Source: Turnera subulata
Lineage: Eukaryota; Streptophyta; Magnoliopsida; Malpighiales; Passifloraceae
Assembly (NCBI GenBank): GCA_028386065.3
Contig: JAKUCV010002023.1
Span: 42,161 to 106,160, forward strand
Reading direction: 5' to 3'
Length of the DNA: 64,000 nucleotides
The position numbers and the translations under genes are program-made. The notes beneath the pieces are model-generated. The model did no database searches. It was given only the letters and a program-made list of their open reading frames with translations, and was not told the origin of the DNA. Below, piece by piece: positions 46,248 through 57,252 of the stretch. Each line of letters opens with the position of its first letter. Position 1 is the first letter of the stretch.

Positions 46248-49200
46248 ATGGGTGGTGCCGATCAAATCAGTGAAGATTCAACTGTTATGACTGAAAACAT
46301 GGAGAAGCTTCAAGTAAGCTCTCCAAAAGAAGGCAAAGGGAAGAGATTGTGGAAGAAAGTAAAGTATCAGCTGGTAGAGTACCATTCTTTGCCTGGATAT
46401 TTGAGGGACAATGAGTACATTGTTGGCCATTACCGTGCTGAATGGCCAGTGAAGCAGATTCTACTTAGTATGTTTACTATCCACAATGAGACGCTGAACG
46501 TTTGGACGTAAGTTGTTTATCTGTATACAAATGGAATCCTTAAACGACTTGGTTTGTGTCTCTGTGTATTGGTTGGTATGCTGCCTCCTTGTTTATGGCA
46601 GTTTGGTTCCTGATAGAAGATATGATGCATTTTCGATTTTTATCCATTCCTGTTTGATGTGCGGAATTTAGTGCATTGATGTCTCCTGTGCAATTTCTAT
46701 AGGTAGAACGTGGCATAAGATGTAAGATGTCTTTATCTTTCTAAGAAAACGATGAACTTCAAGTTAATTGGACAGGTTTCAAGCATCATTTTGAAATATT
46801 TAGTTAATGCAAGTAGCAGGTCTGTGTTTCCCTCGGTATGGACTTGCTACCACAAAGAGCTACTGCTGTCGAAATCCTGAAGTTCCAATGTGAAAACCTG
46901 ATTTTGACTTTATAGAGCTGAAGCTAAACTTTTATATTCAGAATTTTGGTAGGCATAGTTGACCCACTCCATTCTGTTATCCTTCTCCGCAACTATGCTG
47001 AGTTCTGACAAAATAATTTTACGCTTCTCTGAATTTTCTCTGACATGGCTCTAATTTAGTCATTGCTTTATTCTCTGTCAGAAATTATATATTCTGCTGC
47101 TGACTTGTCCACAATCATACTATTGATCGCAGGCATCTTATTGGGTTCTTCCTTTTTCTTTCCTTGACCATATACACTGCAATGAAAGTTCCAAAAGTTG
47201 TTGATCTTCATTCTCTACAACTTCCAGAGGTCTTGAAGGCAGATTTGCACAGATTGCATGCCTGCCTACCTTCATTGCCGAACATGCCTGATCTACACAG
47301 GATTAGAGAAGAGTTAAAGAATACATTGCCTTCTATGGATTTGCTTCAATCTCTATCAGGCTGGCATGTTATGGAACTTTTATACAATTGCCTGCCTGAG
47401 AGATTCTCCCATGGAAACCAAACTAACATTTGTGTTCTGGTAATGCCTTTCTCTTCCTTAAATCAAATTGATTTGTCTTCCTAGTGAATCCTAGTGTGGC
47501 TACTAAAGTGATTTGTTTTACTAATTGCCCTTGATATCGTTTAGATTTTTGCATAAGATCTAGCATGGCTTTCCAGTATCATGAAGTGTTCAATTATTAT
47601 ACATTGTTTCAGAGACTATCTATGCTATGGCCGTATGTGCTGCTCTCTATCTACAAGAGGTGGAAGAGAGCTGCTGGTGCTAGAAACAATGGCATGCTGG
47701 AAAGATATTTATCTAGGAATGCTTTACGTTGTTGAGAAAATGGTTGATGGTCAAGTCAGACTTTACTTGTTCAAAATGCAGATATTGCAGGGATGCTAAG
47801 ATCCATGAATTAATTGGTGATGGCATATGAGAGCTCATAGCTTGGTAACTTGGTTATTTATCATAATCGATTTAATTTTTTCTTTTCCTTCTTGGTTATA
47901 TGATCTGATATCGTAATTAGTGAAACCAATGGCTAAACTTAAATACAGAAAGGAAATTTTATTTTATCTGAAGATCCATAATCATGGCATGGATAGTACT
48001 TAGCGCTTGTGAAGGAGATGACCTAGCTAGTAGGGGTGTAAACGAGTCGAGTCGAGCCGAGTAGTGCCAAGCTCGACTCGAGCTCGTTAAGGAAAACACA
48101 AGCTCGAGCTCCATCGAGCTTCTATATTGAAGCTCGAGCTCGAGCTCGTTAGGTCTTGCTAGTACTCGAGCTCGACTCGTTAAGGCTCGTAGTGGTTGGG
48201 CCATGACCCAATTTTTTTCCAAACATATGACTTAAAATCAATATTTACAAAGCCTAGCCACCCTAAGCCTATAATTGGGCAAAGCTCGATAATGCTCGCG
48301 AGCTTGGCGAGCCGAGTATTGGTAAGCTCGAGCTCGACTCGATAATCGTTCTAGCTCGACTCGAGCTCGATAAGCACAGAGTCGAGTTCGAGTATCCACC
48401 GAGACGAATCTGAGTAGCTCGTGAGTAGCTCAACTCGTTTACACCCCTAGTAGAAACTAAAGACTGATGGAGTAATGTGGCTATTCATTGGTCTAGATGA
48501 TAGAACAGGGTATTTGTTGGCACTATCAATATATACTTAGTGGGCCAGTATCAGGGTGCTTTCCGTGTGCCAATGTTATCATTGCCATGTTCTTGATGTG
48601 TATCCTGTCACTGTGCCATCCAGGAAAAGTCTCCGAACTGCAAATGGATTACTGTCTACTGTAACTGCCCTTTAGTCTGTGTTGGTTGATGAAGGCCAGC
48701 GAGACTTGATTATCTTGTGCTCTTGTGGTGTTTCTACTGAAGCAATCAGTATGAAACAACATACTTTATGATATCATTCTCAATTGGTTATTACATGATG
48801 GTAATGGGAGCAGAATTTTGGTTTTTCTTTTAATGCTTTGGCCATAAACTTTTCTACAATGGTAATAGGTTTTTAAAGAGCGAAAATATCCTGTCTTTGA
48901 AGAGGGAATGTGTATTTTCTTCGATGATAGGAATGGTGCCTCAACGAGGTGCTAGCTTAGGGTTCAAATGATTACAGCAGGAATTATCTAGTGATGTTGA
49001 TAATGACAGCTATTTTAATTGGTACTTTTATATCCAGTGTAGAAATATAGGCATGAAGAAGCTGTGCTTTCACCAACTGTTTCTTGGTGAATTTGTCTTT
49101 CTATATTGGAACTTCATGGAATTAATACTTGTTTCATCTTTACCTTAAACGCAGCGTAGCATGAAGGAGGATGTTGCAAACATTATAGCACCCTTGACGG

Positions 49201-50003
49201 TGAGGCCAATTAATTGGTACTTTTATATCCAGTGTAGAAATATAGGCATGAAGAAGCTGTGCTTTCACCAACTGTTTCTTGGTGAATTTGTCTTTCTATA
49301 TTGGAACTTCATGGAATTAATACTTGTTTCATCTTTACCTTAAACGCAGCGTAGCATGAAGGAGGATGTTGCAAACATTATAGCACCCTTGACGGTGAGG
49401 CCAATTACACGGTGGCCGTTCTTTGCGTTTTTGGGCGGCGCAATGTTTTGCTTGCTTGCTAGCAGCACCTGCCACCTTTTCTCTTGCCACTCTGCACGGT
49501 TATCGTACATCATGCTCAGGGTTGACTATGCAGGAATAGCAGCCCTTATATCCACGTCTTTTTATCCCCCTGTTTTCTACTCGTTCATGTGTTATCCCTT
49601 CTTCTGCTATCTCTATTTGGGATTCATAACCATCCTGGGAATATCCACAATTTTGTTCTCTCTCCTGCCAACGTTCCAGAAACCCGAGTGGCGTACCACT
49701 CGTGCATCCCTTTTCTGCTGCATGGGTTTTTCTGGTATAGCGCCTATCTTGCACAAGGTCATCTTGTTCTGGAACCAGCCTGAGGCCCTCCACACCACTG
49801 GATATGAGGTTTTGATGGGACTTTTTTATAGCCTCGGAGCACTAGTTTATGCTACAAGAATCCCAGAAAGATGGATGCCAGGGAAATTTGACATCGCTGG
49901 GCATAGTCATCAACTCTTCCACATACTTGTGGTGGCTGGGGCTTATACTCATTACCATGCAGGACTGGTTTATCTAAAGTGGCGAGACCAGAAAGGATGT
50001 TGA
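46248..50003 (+). CDS. HHP4-like: Heptahelical PAQR/HlyIII-type membrane protein, 3 coding exons, 406 aa
   Basis: Coding exons are 46248-46507, 47133-47439 and 49350-50003, all GT-AG with consistent phases (AC|G makes Thr87; then phase 0). The start MGGADQISE follows a likely UTR-intron acceptor. The N-terminal half is cytosolic, leading into YHSLPGYLRDNEYIVGHYR and the PAQR signature FTIHNETLNVWTHLIGF. Exon 3 holds most of the seven helices. By alignment with adiponectin receptors, zinc-site residues are His231, Asp248 (spacing 17), His376 and His380 (SHQLFH). It ends GLVYLKWRDQKGC. Plant HHPs are membrane receptor-like proteins; some members act in ABA, sugar and cold signalling, and the ligand is unknown. 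Intron 2 (1,910 bp) contains a MITE and a duplicated acceptor region. The HHP4/5 subgroup assignment is from recollection of sequence and length. Confidence 0.94.
48034..48446. mobile_element. GAGCTCGA-rich MITE in intron 2 of the PAQR gene
   Basis: Perfect terminal inverted repeats GGGTGTAAACGAGT / ACTCGTTTACACCC bound an interior full of CTCGAGCTC and GAGTCGAG words in both orientations, so the whole element can fold. A direct repeat CTAGTAG lies at 48027-48033 and 48447-48453, 7 bp, or a worn 8-bp hAT duplication. Elements with these ends are common in angiosperms. Confidence 0.85.
49017..49406 (+). repeat. 195-bp perfect tandem duplication across a splice acceptor
   Basis: Two copies (49017-49211, 49212-49406) look identical base for base. 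Each has the last ~138 bp of intron 2, the acceptor AAACGCAG and the first 57 coding bases of exon 3 (RSMKEDVANIIAPLTVRPI). If the upstream acceptor (exon from 49155) were used and read through, translation would stop at 49341-49343. A donor-like ACG|GTGAGG at 49199/49200 would instead give an in-phase 45-nt extra exon. Confidence 0.95.
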
Positions 50004-50230
50004 AGGAATTCCGTCTTGAATGTTAAAAAATTGCTCAAGGGAAGAAAATGTGTAGTGTACGAACAATGGTGTAGTAAAATAAATAGGTGAAAGTGGCCTA
50101 GGTAAAAAATGCCATTTGACTGTTGTGGAAAAGCAAAATGCTTGCCTCCCCATACTTTATGTGTGCATTTGTTCTTCATTTAGCTACAATGTACATGCAT
50201 ATGTTGTTATGAATGACTGTTTCATGTGTT
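50004..50230 (+). other. 3' UTR of the PAQR gene
   Basis: AATAAA-type signal (AAAATAAATA at about 50077-50086) and TTTGTT/TGTACATGCATATG elements downstream are compatible with polyadenylation within about 200 bp of the stop. The exact site cannot be seen. Confidence 0.45.
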
Positions 50231-52815
50231 GAGTTGGTGTACTAGAAATAAGACAATAGAGCTAGAGAACTCGGTCCAATTAATTAGAAATAGGCTATTT
50301 GCCCTTGCCTTTAGAGGAATGCGGCGACCGACAGTCACTTGGACAGTCGCGCATTCCTGGTTGCTACGTAATGAGTAATGAGTCTTTAATTCATTATGTG
50401 CGTTTCTGGTTTAAGGAGAGAGAAATATAATAAGAATAAACTAAAACTACCATTAATATTTATCTTTATCATTATAAGAGATAGATTTTCATTCAGAATA
50501 AACTATTAATACTACACCTAAGAAAAGAATGGTCGGAATAAATTTTAAATTAGAGAAAGTTTCCTAATTATAGAACAAAAAACTTAGCGTAGTACTATTA
50601 TAAAAGAATTTATGTTTTCCTATATGGTAGAATTCAATTAGTTTTATTATATCGTTCTCATTATTATTATTATTATTGAATGATATGTTTCATGTGCCTA
50701 AACAATTTATTTGCCTTCCATATATTTTTATTTTATTTTAATTACTATATTTTCTTGAATTACGTATATTTTTAAATATATTTTTCTTTGATTACATATT
50801 TTTCTCAATATTTATAGCTATTTTGACTTAACTATGTAAAGAGAGAGAAATAGTATGTTAGATAAGAATAAATATTAATAGTTTAGTAATTGTGAAATAG
50901 TCTCTCTTAATGATTATACCAAAAAAAACAAAAAAAAAGATTATACAAAAACAACTGATAATTATTTCAAAATGAATAAAAAAAACTTACTACGTGACAA
51001 TGAGCGACTAAGGGTCTAAGGGGTCCCTTAACGACTCCTGCTCCTTGATGACTGTTGCTAGCATTCCTCTTGCCGTTTATACGTCCCTTTATAGTTTGTG
51101 GTTTGACCCATTTTCAACTTTCAAACTGTAGGCAGGTCGTTGAATCAGAAACGTTGTACTCAATTGTGTTGTTGTTCACTTCGCAATAATGATAACTATC
51201 AACCGGGATCGACACTTGTAGTAATTCTGTAATGCTTAATCCCGTAGCGAAGAGTGTCGATCGAAGGTAGATGCCTCAATTCGAAGCTTTATTGCGGGAT
51301 TACGATTTTCAGAGGCACGTGATTTGGGCCCAATTGTATTCTGAGCCGTCGCTTTTCCGAGAGTCAGAGGCACGTGATTCTTCCTCCTCCTTGTCTTTTA
51401 TATTTTTAGTCAGAGGCAAATATTGTGGGGAAAGGTTGTTAGAACTTTAGCAACGTTTATGATAAATCAAATTGATACCTTATTGAAATTTTTTTAAAAA
51501 AACATTAGTAACTTGCACGCAAAAATGAACACAAGCTATAAGAAACCACTGAATGATTCTTTTTCTTTTGGGTTCCACCGTAGGATTAAAATTGAACGTG
51601 GAATTTTCAAATCTCCAAACTTGCCAGGCTGGCCTCTTTTTGTTTTGCAGCTTATCACAAAAGAATCTCAAGATTTAGTTCTCTAATTTGATTAGATCGT
51701 GCATGTAAAATGTGTTAATTCCAATGAAAGACAAGTGAATGAAGCATTAGGCTGCCTTTCTCTCGTATCAAATCACATAACCTTCTTTGCATTCTTTTTA
51801 TTTTTAAAATCCACATGACATAACCTCCTGCTACCCTCTTTCCTAAAAGAGTACCTTGAGCCTGCACCCAATGGTGTAGTAGGTTGAGAGCACCATTGAT
51901 ATTCTTGATCGCTCGGAGATGAGATTTGTGGATTCGATAGAATTTACTCAGGCTAAATATAAGCAGTTAAAGGAGGATGCTCGAATTCGGGACGTTCATC
52001 TAAGGGGTACTGAGTTTTGTATCGTTCAAGTTAACAACTGTTATATGTTAGAATTGTATTAATAGTAAATCTCATAGTCTTTGTTCGACAAAAGAAGAAA
52101 AATCTAATAGTCTTGGATTCTAAATTAAATGGCATCTTTTTGTCGAAATAAATTAATTCGCATCGTTGGTTTGAAAAATGGAAGATGATAGGCCAGAGAA
52201 AGAAGGGAAGGGTGTTGGATTCCTAAATAATACTACAATGCCTATGGGTCGCCCTTTCATGTTCGAAGACGTCATGGGCTTGCCTCAAACTCGATAATGT
52301 TTGAGGGTTTTTTTTTATCTTGTGTTCTATATGTCCTTAGAAATAAATTTCTACAATTAATAAAATTTTATATTTTAGTGATTGGAATAATCTTGTTTAT
52401 GTTAAAGAATGATTTGTGAAGTTAATCGAATATATGACAATGTAAGGATTATTCTAGTCACTAAAGAAATAAAACTCACAAATTGTGGAAATTTACTTCT
52501 TTTTTAAAGAATTTATCATGTGCACTTAAAGGACAAGATAAAAAAGCCCATATTTTAACAAAATAATTTTTAAATTTTTCTAATTAATTTTTCAGCTATT
52601 ATAATTTCAAAAAAAAATTATCTCTGGTATACCTCATGAAGGGAATTCATTCATTACAATTGAAATTCATTCATTAGCATGAATGTCAATTAGGATTGAA
52701 CTTTGTTAGATAATGTTGCAGTTAAAAATATTACAGACCCACAAATTTCAAAGCCTAGGATCTGGTCGACGGGTTGCAGATCCAAGACATAGTCGATGAA
52801 TTTGCAGAGGCCTAA
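50231..52815. other. Intergenic sequence without recognisable gene
   Basis: Mostly AT-rich. A 9-bp inverted repeat, AGGAATGCG / CGCATTCCT, lies at about 50317-50358. 51290-51420 has a repeated AGAGGCACGTGATT (two copies, each holding the G-box CACGTG). 51840-52020 looks like worn coding sequence but I could not assign it. Confidence 0.4.
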
Positions 52816-53231
52816 TGTCACAACTCGGGAATCCAAGGCGTACAGGGTTTTTTTGGGCTTGCTGGTGCACGTGTGGGCTGAACTATTCTTATTAGATTTG
52901 GGCTGACCATTTTGAATCCTAATAGGAATAGATTTGTGGTTGGAAACCTAGTCGCGATAGGAATCCTATTAGTTGTAGGCAAAAGGTTGAAACCTTGCGG
53001 CACCTATATAAATAGGACACGTGAGGGGGAGTTGTTGGGCGTGTATTATTGTTGATGGTTTATTAATAATAATAACGAGTCTTCTCCCAATTACTTCTCT
53101 TGCTTTATTATTCTCTTAGTTCTCTCTCTTCTCTGTGTTTGTCTGTGTAGGCTTACAAGTTAAGGGAAGATCTTGCTTGTGCCGCACGATGAGAGTGTGC
53201 ATCCGCTGCGCCACACTCTTTGGCCGTGACA
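52816..53231 (+). repeat. 5' LTR of chromodomain gypsy element
   Basis: Starts TGTCACAACTCGGGAATCC and ends TTTGGCCGTGACA. The likely TATA box, CTATATAAATAGG at 53005-53017, is kept in both LTRs (56516-56528). The outer end carries the CTAA flank. Confidence 0.92.
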
Positions 53232-53329
53232 AGTGGTAGCGGAGCTTTGCTTGCTGTTAGTGTCGATTGGTTCGCTGTTGGTACGGATTGGTGCGCTGTG
53301 GTGCAGATCTGGGGGCGCCAATTTGTTCG

Positions 53330-53610
53330 TTGGTGCAAATTTGGTCGCGCCAATTGGTTCAACTTGTGCAGGTCCGGGGGCGCTAATTGGCTCGCTGGTG
53401 GGTGCGGCTGGGCGTGCTAATTGGCTCGCTGGTGGGTTCTCTGGGCGCGCTAATTGGCTTGCTAAGTGGTTCGTTGGGCATGCTAATTGGCTTGCTAAGT
53501 GGTTCAGTGGGCGAGGTAATTGGCTCGGCTGGGTGCGCTAATTGGCTCGTGGGCGCGCTAATTGGTGTGCTATTTGGTGCGATTGGGCTGCAGCAAGGCT
53601 AATTGGTACG
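53330..53610 (+). repeat. Minisatellite with CTAATTGGCT core in the element leader
   Basis: About eight units of 24-45 bp, each with the core GCTAATTGG(C/T) and GC-rich linkers such as TGGGCGCGC and GGCTTGCTAAGTGG. One frame reads repeated ANWLA(G/K). It lies in the untranslated leader ahead of gag (ATG 53978), so translation is unlikely. Confidence 0.85.
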
Positions 53611-53977
53611 AAATCTTTTTTATCCTTTTTTTGCAAACAAGAATTGAATTAAGTCGTATTATTTGTTCTCTTTTTTTTTAGCCTAGTCGATTTTTGTTGG
53701 TGCTTGGACAAAGTGCAATCTTGTTGTTTGTTTTCTTTGCTGGCCGATTCGTGCATCTTGTTGGGAGGGTGTAGATTGGCTTGGGATTTTAGACAGCAAG
53801 GTTTGTGGAGCTTTGGAGTAGACTAAGTGACTACTGTGGGCAGAGAAGGGGCTGGTTCCTTGCGCAGAAAAGTAGTACTTGGGTGCTTATTTTGAGTTGT
53901 GGTATTAACAACTTGTTTGTGGAGGTGGTGTTGCCTTGATACAGGTTTTAAGCACAGGCACACTTTGTGTAGAGAGG

Positions 53978-55734
53978 ATGGTTGAGCCAACGAACGAGTT
54001 GGCAAGATCTTTTGTTACCAAAGATGGGACAGAGAAGGATAATGTGCAAGAGGATGACTAAGAGCGTAGACATCCAAAGGAAAGCTACGAATCCAAACCC
54101 AAGAAGAAACATCGGTTGCAATTGGTGAATCCTTGGACTTCCTTGGATAAACAGATGACGGATCTCATGGATCAGTTTGGGGTCTTTCAAATCAAGAAGG
54201 AAGGAATGCTGGAGGACTTGGAGGGTACAAAGAATTGGCTGTAAGGGGCACTACAACAGATGGCCGATGAACTGAGACAAGAGTTCAGGCGGGAGCTGAA
54301 GACCACTATTGGTGACTTGCTGGTTCATTTGTCTAGAGTCGAAGTAGGCTTGGAGCATAAAAAAGCGCTCAAGGAGGACATGGTACTTTGCAACAAATGG
54401 CCGATGAACTGAGACAAGAGTTCAGGCGGGAGCTGAAAACCACTGTTGGTGACTTGCTGGTTCGTTTATCCAGAGTCGAAGTAGGCTTAGAGCATCAGAA
54501 AGCGCTCAAGGAGGACGTGGTACTTTGCAAGGCGACACTTGCAAGCTTGGTGTCAGGTGGTGTATAGGGTTCGACAAAGCCTAGAGCTAAAGTTGAGGTT
54601 CCAAAGCCACAAGGATATGATGGTTTGCAGTCTGCTAGGAAGCTTGATGGGTTTTTATTCGAGGTGGAGACATACCTTGCTAGGTTGGGCATAACCGAGG
54701 AACCAGAGAAGGTGCAAAAGGCAGTAGTGTATCTTTTTGAGGCTGCACAGTTATGGTGGCGGTGCAGGGTGTCTAGTCCTGGAGTGGAGGGGTATTACCT
54801 TCATGGGATGGGTTCAAAGCAGAACTCAAGACATAGTTCTATCCACAACATGCTGAGCGGGAGGCGCGAGACAAGATGCGGACACTCAAGCAGGGGGATA
54901 GTATTCGAAAGGATGTTCAAGATTTCCAAGAGTTGCTATTGGAGATCAACATACCAAAGACAGAGGCATTCTATGCTTTCATGGGTAGTCTGAAAATGAT
55001 GGACACAGGATGAGTTAGATCGACGAGGAGCGAAGACATTTTAGGAGGCCATTGCCATTGCTGATTCCTTGATGGAGTTCACTGTGGCACGAGGGAGAAA
55101 ACGATCGCCAACACGGGACGTCATTGGCAAAGATAGTGGGGAGAATGTCAAGCAGGAAGGAAGTAGCATTTGGTGCTTTCTCTACAAGGGGCCTCATCGG
55201 AAGATCGACTGTCCAAAGAAGAACAGACTATCGGCAGTGAAGCGTGTAGATGCGGACTCTCAGGATGACCGAGAAGCTGATGTCAAGATGGCTACTTTGA
55301 AGATACTAGGAGCCATGGATTTGTCCAAGCATGTGCAAGATAAGGGGAGGATGTTTCTTAAGTTATCAATTTATAGGGAAGAGCTGGATGCCTTAGTGGA
55401 TACTAGGGCAACTCACAATTTCATGGAGGTGGATGTGGCCAAGAGAATGGGAGTTCGGTACAGGAAGGTTGATGACAGTGTCATGAAGCCGGCAAATGCG
55501 AGGGAACAACCCGTTATTGGAGTTGCACATGATGTCAAGGTTGACATAGGCAAGTGGCACGACAAGGTTAACTTCACTGTGGTGACGATGGATGACTATT
55601 CAGTGGTTCTTGGGATGGAGTTTCTTTCGAAGAAACGGGCTGAAGTCTTTGCTAAGGAAGGAAGGATAGTACTTCACGGGGACAAGCAAGACTTTACTTT
55701 GTACCAAGGTTATAAAACCTGGGCCGACCATTGA
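53978..55734 (+). pseudogene. Gypsy gag-protease of the chromodomain element, broken
   Basis: A gag start MVEPTNELARSFVTKDGTE lies at 53978, with a stop at about 54059. Then come coiled-coil sequence (QMADELRQEFRRELKTTIGD), duplicated out of frame, the gag core (LDGFLFEVETYLARLGI, 54646; WWRC), a knuckle (CFLYKGPHRKIDCPKK, first Cys near 55171, His kept) and an aspartic protease (LDALVDTRATHNFM near 55384; the usual DTGATHNF has Arg for Gly, so it should be inactive). The 55069-55734 part is open for 221 aa. The rest has stops and shifts. Confidence 0.85.
54261..54534 (+). repeat. 137-bp tandem duplication in gag
   Basis: Both copies start TGGCCGATGAACTGAGACAA (54261, 54398) and share the same block order with a few base changes. 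137 is not a multiple of three, so the duplication itself shifts the frame (second copy reads KWPMN then stop). Confidence 0.88.
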
Positions 55735-56020
55735 CCTATTTCAATGGCCGGGTCGCGAGTTTAGAGGTTAATCGGGGTTTAACCAGGGTCTGACCGGTAT
55801 TAAAATTAATAGTAAAAATATATAATTTTTTTAATTAAGGTCCAACCAAAGGTCTAATCATGACCAAGGCAAAATTTTGAAATTTTTGTCTTTTTAACCC
55901 GGAGAAAACCAGAAATGGGTCAATAAACCCGGAAACCTAGGGGTAAAAAACCCGAAATTGTCTCCAGGTCACGATTACCTGGATTCAACCGGCCAGGCCG
56001 GTCCAGGTCTGACAGCAATG
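55712..56020. repeat. Unclassified insertion replacing pol
   Basis: The AT-rich core is bounded by imperfect inverted ends CCTGGGCCGACC (about 55720) and, in complement, CCTGGACCGGCC (about 56009), with AACCCGG/GGTCTGACC words inside. It has the look of a small non-autonomous DNA repeat, but target duplications were not found. Confidence 0.4.
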
Positions 56021-56099
56021 CTTTGTACGCGGCGCGTAAGGATGCTTTGAAAGACAAGCAGGCTCTTACGGTGATGCGAGTTATGCTAGGGACGAGGTC

Positions 56100-56320
56100 A
56101 AGGGTTAGAGCTATACAGGTTAGGAGGACGCCTATTGTGCAGATTTTGGCGGACAGACTTATTCGGAGGCACGGTACGGATACACCGGTGGTCGAGTATC
56201 TTGTGCGATGGAGGGGAAGTCGTGGAGCAAGATGGATAGGCGGGCACAAATTGTAGAAGTTCGGGCGAAGGATAGCTGATTATCGTCGAACAGCAACGAG
56301 GACGTTGCCAGAATAGGTGG
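56100..56320 (+). pseudogene. Chromodomain end of gypsy integrase
   Basis: The frame reads VQILADRLIRRHGTDTPVVEYLVRWRGS…ARW, then after a stop KFGRRIADYRRTATRTLPE. VEYLVRWRG and the following Trp match the chromodomain at the C terminus of chromovirus integrases, which tethers them to chromatin. It is cut off from any integrase core. Confidence 0.75.
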
Positions 56321-56328
56321 GGGAGAAT

Positions 56329-56743
56329 GTCACAACCCAGGAATCCAAGGCACAAAGGGTTTCCTTGGGCTTGCTGGTGCGCGTGTGGGCTGAACTACTC
56401 TTATTAGATTTGAGCTGGCCACTTTGAATCCTAATAGGAATAGACTTGTGGTAGGAAACCTAGTTGTGATAGGAATCCTATTATTTGTAGGGGAAGGGTT
56501 GAAACCTTGCGGCACCTATATAAATAGAACGCGTGAGGGGGAGTTGTTGGGCGTGTATTGTTGTTAATGGTTTATTAATAATAATAACGAGTCTTCTCCC
56601 AATTACTTCTGTTACTTTATTATTCTCTTGGTTCTCTCTCTTCTGTGTGTTTGCGTGTGTAGGCTTACAAGTTAAGGGACGATCTTGCTTGTGCCGCACA
56701 GTGAGAGTGTGCATCCTCTGCGCCACACTCTTGGGCCGTGACA
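56329..56743 (+). repeat. 3' LTR of chromodomain gypsy element
   Basis: Counterpart of 52816-53231, with substitutions and small indels scattered throughout. The 3' outer flank CTAA repeats the left one. Confidence 0.92.
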
Positions 56744-57053
56744 CTAATCTCTTATGTGAAGAAATAAGGAGTAGTAGCATACAGATTGCGGACAGAAAAA
56801 AGATGAGGACAATTTTATCACAATCTGACAAGAAGAATGGATAGTGAGAGGTAGTGAGTGCAAAAGGTATGCCACTTATTGTCTTTAGCCCCCTAAAGTT
56901 ACTAGAGTTTGATATTAACGTGTTTGGCCTCTAAACAATATAAAAGGGGAAGAGAGCACACACAATCACTTATACACACACACATTTACTTACTTTACTC
57001 TTTTGTTATCCTTACTCTTTATATTTTTCTCTTGTCTCCTAAAATTTTTAAGA
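56744..57053. other. Spacer between two retroelements
   Basis: No gene seen. It contains a CA-rich run (ACACACAC near 56960-56985) and ends with TAAGA, the target duplication of the next element. Confidence 0.5.
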
Positions 57054-57252
57054 TGTTATAAAATAAAACGTGGATGTCCTATTACACCTAACCTCCCATT
57101 ATAAATTCTGTAATGTTATTGTTGAGTATGACAGAAAAATATGAACCGAGTTCTTCCTGCACATTGTCTCATTCCTTCTTCCCTTCCTTCTCCTTCTCTT
57201 GCCCTTTTTTTCTTCTCTATATTCATGCCTTAAATTCACACAATTTATAACA
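57054..57252 (+). repeat. 5' LTR of young copia element
   Basis: Begins TGTTATAAAATAAAACGTGG and ends AATTTATAACA, with short matching inverted ends (TGTTATA/TATAACA). It is pyrimidine-rich at 57170-57220. Confidence 0.95.

Larger units (their letters stand above)
52816..56743 (+). mobile_element. Chromodomain Ty3/gypsy element, internally deleted
   Basis: LTRs of 416 and 415 bp (TGTCACAAC…CCGTGACA) lie at both ends. After LTR1 comes TGGTAGCGGAGC, a slightly altered initiator-Met primer-binding site (usual TGGTATCAGAGC). Before LTR2 is the purine tract AGGTGGGGGAGAA. CTAA flanks both sides (52812-52815, 56744-56747), probably a worn 5-bp duplication. Gag, knuckle, protease and a C-terminal chromodomain remain; RT, RNase H and most of integrase are replaced by 55710-56020. 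LTRs differ at many sites, so the insertion is not recent. Confidence 0.9.

Noticed and set aside
47581..47799. 72-codon frame inside PAQR intron 2
   Set aside because: Sits between well-supported exons and resembles no helix of the family; the exon 2 to exon 3 junction is already continuous in the conserved protein.
49161..49343. 60-codon frame as a separate small gene
   Set aside because: It is the first copy of the duplicated exon start read on into duplicated intron sequence.
53233..53541. Repeat protein with ANWLA units
   Set aside because: Lies in the untranslated leader, starts inside or just after the LTR and is not joined to gag.
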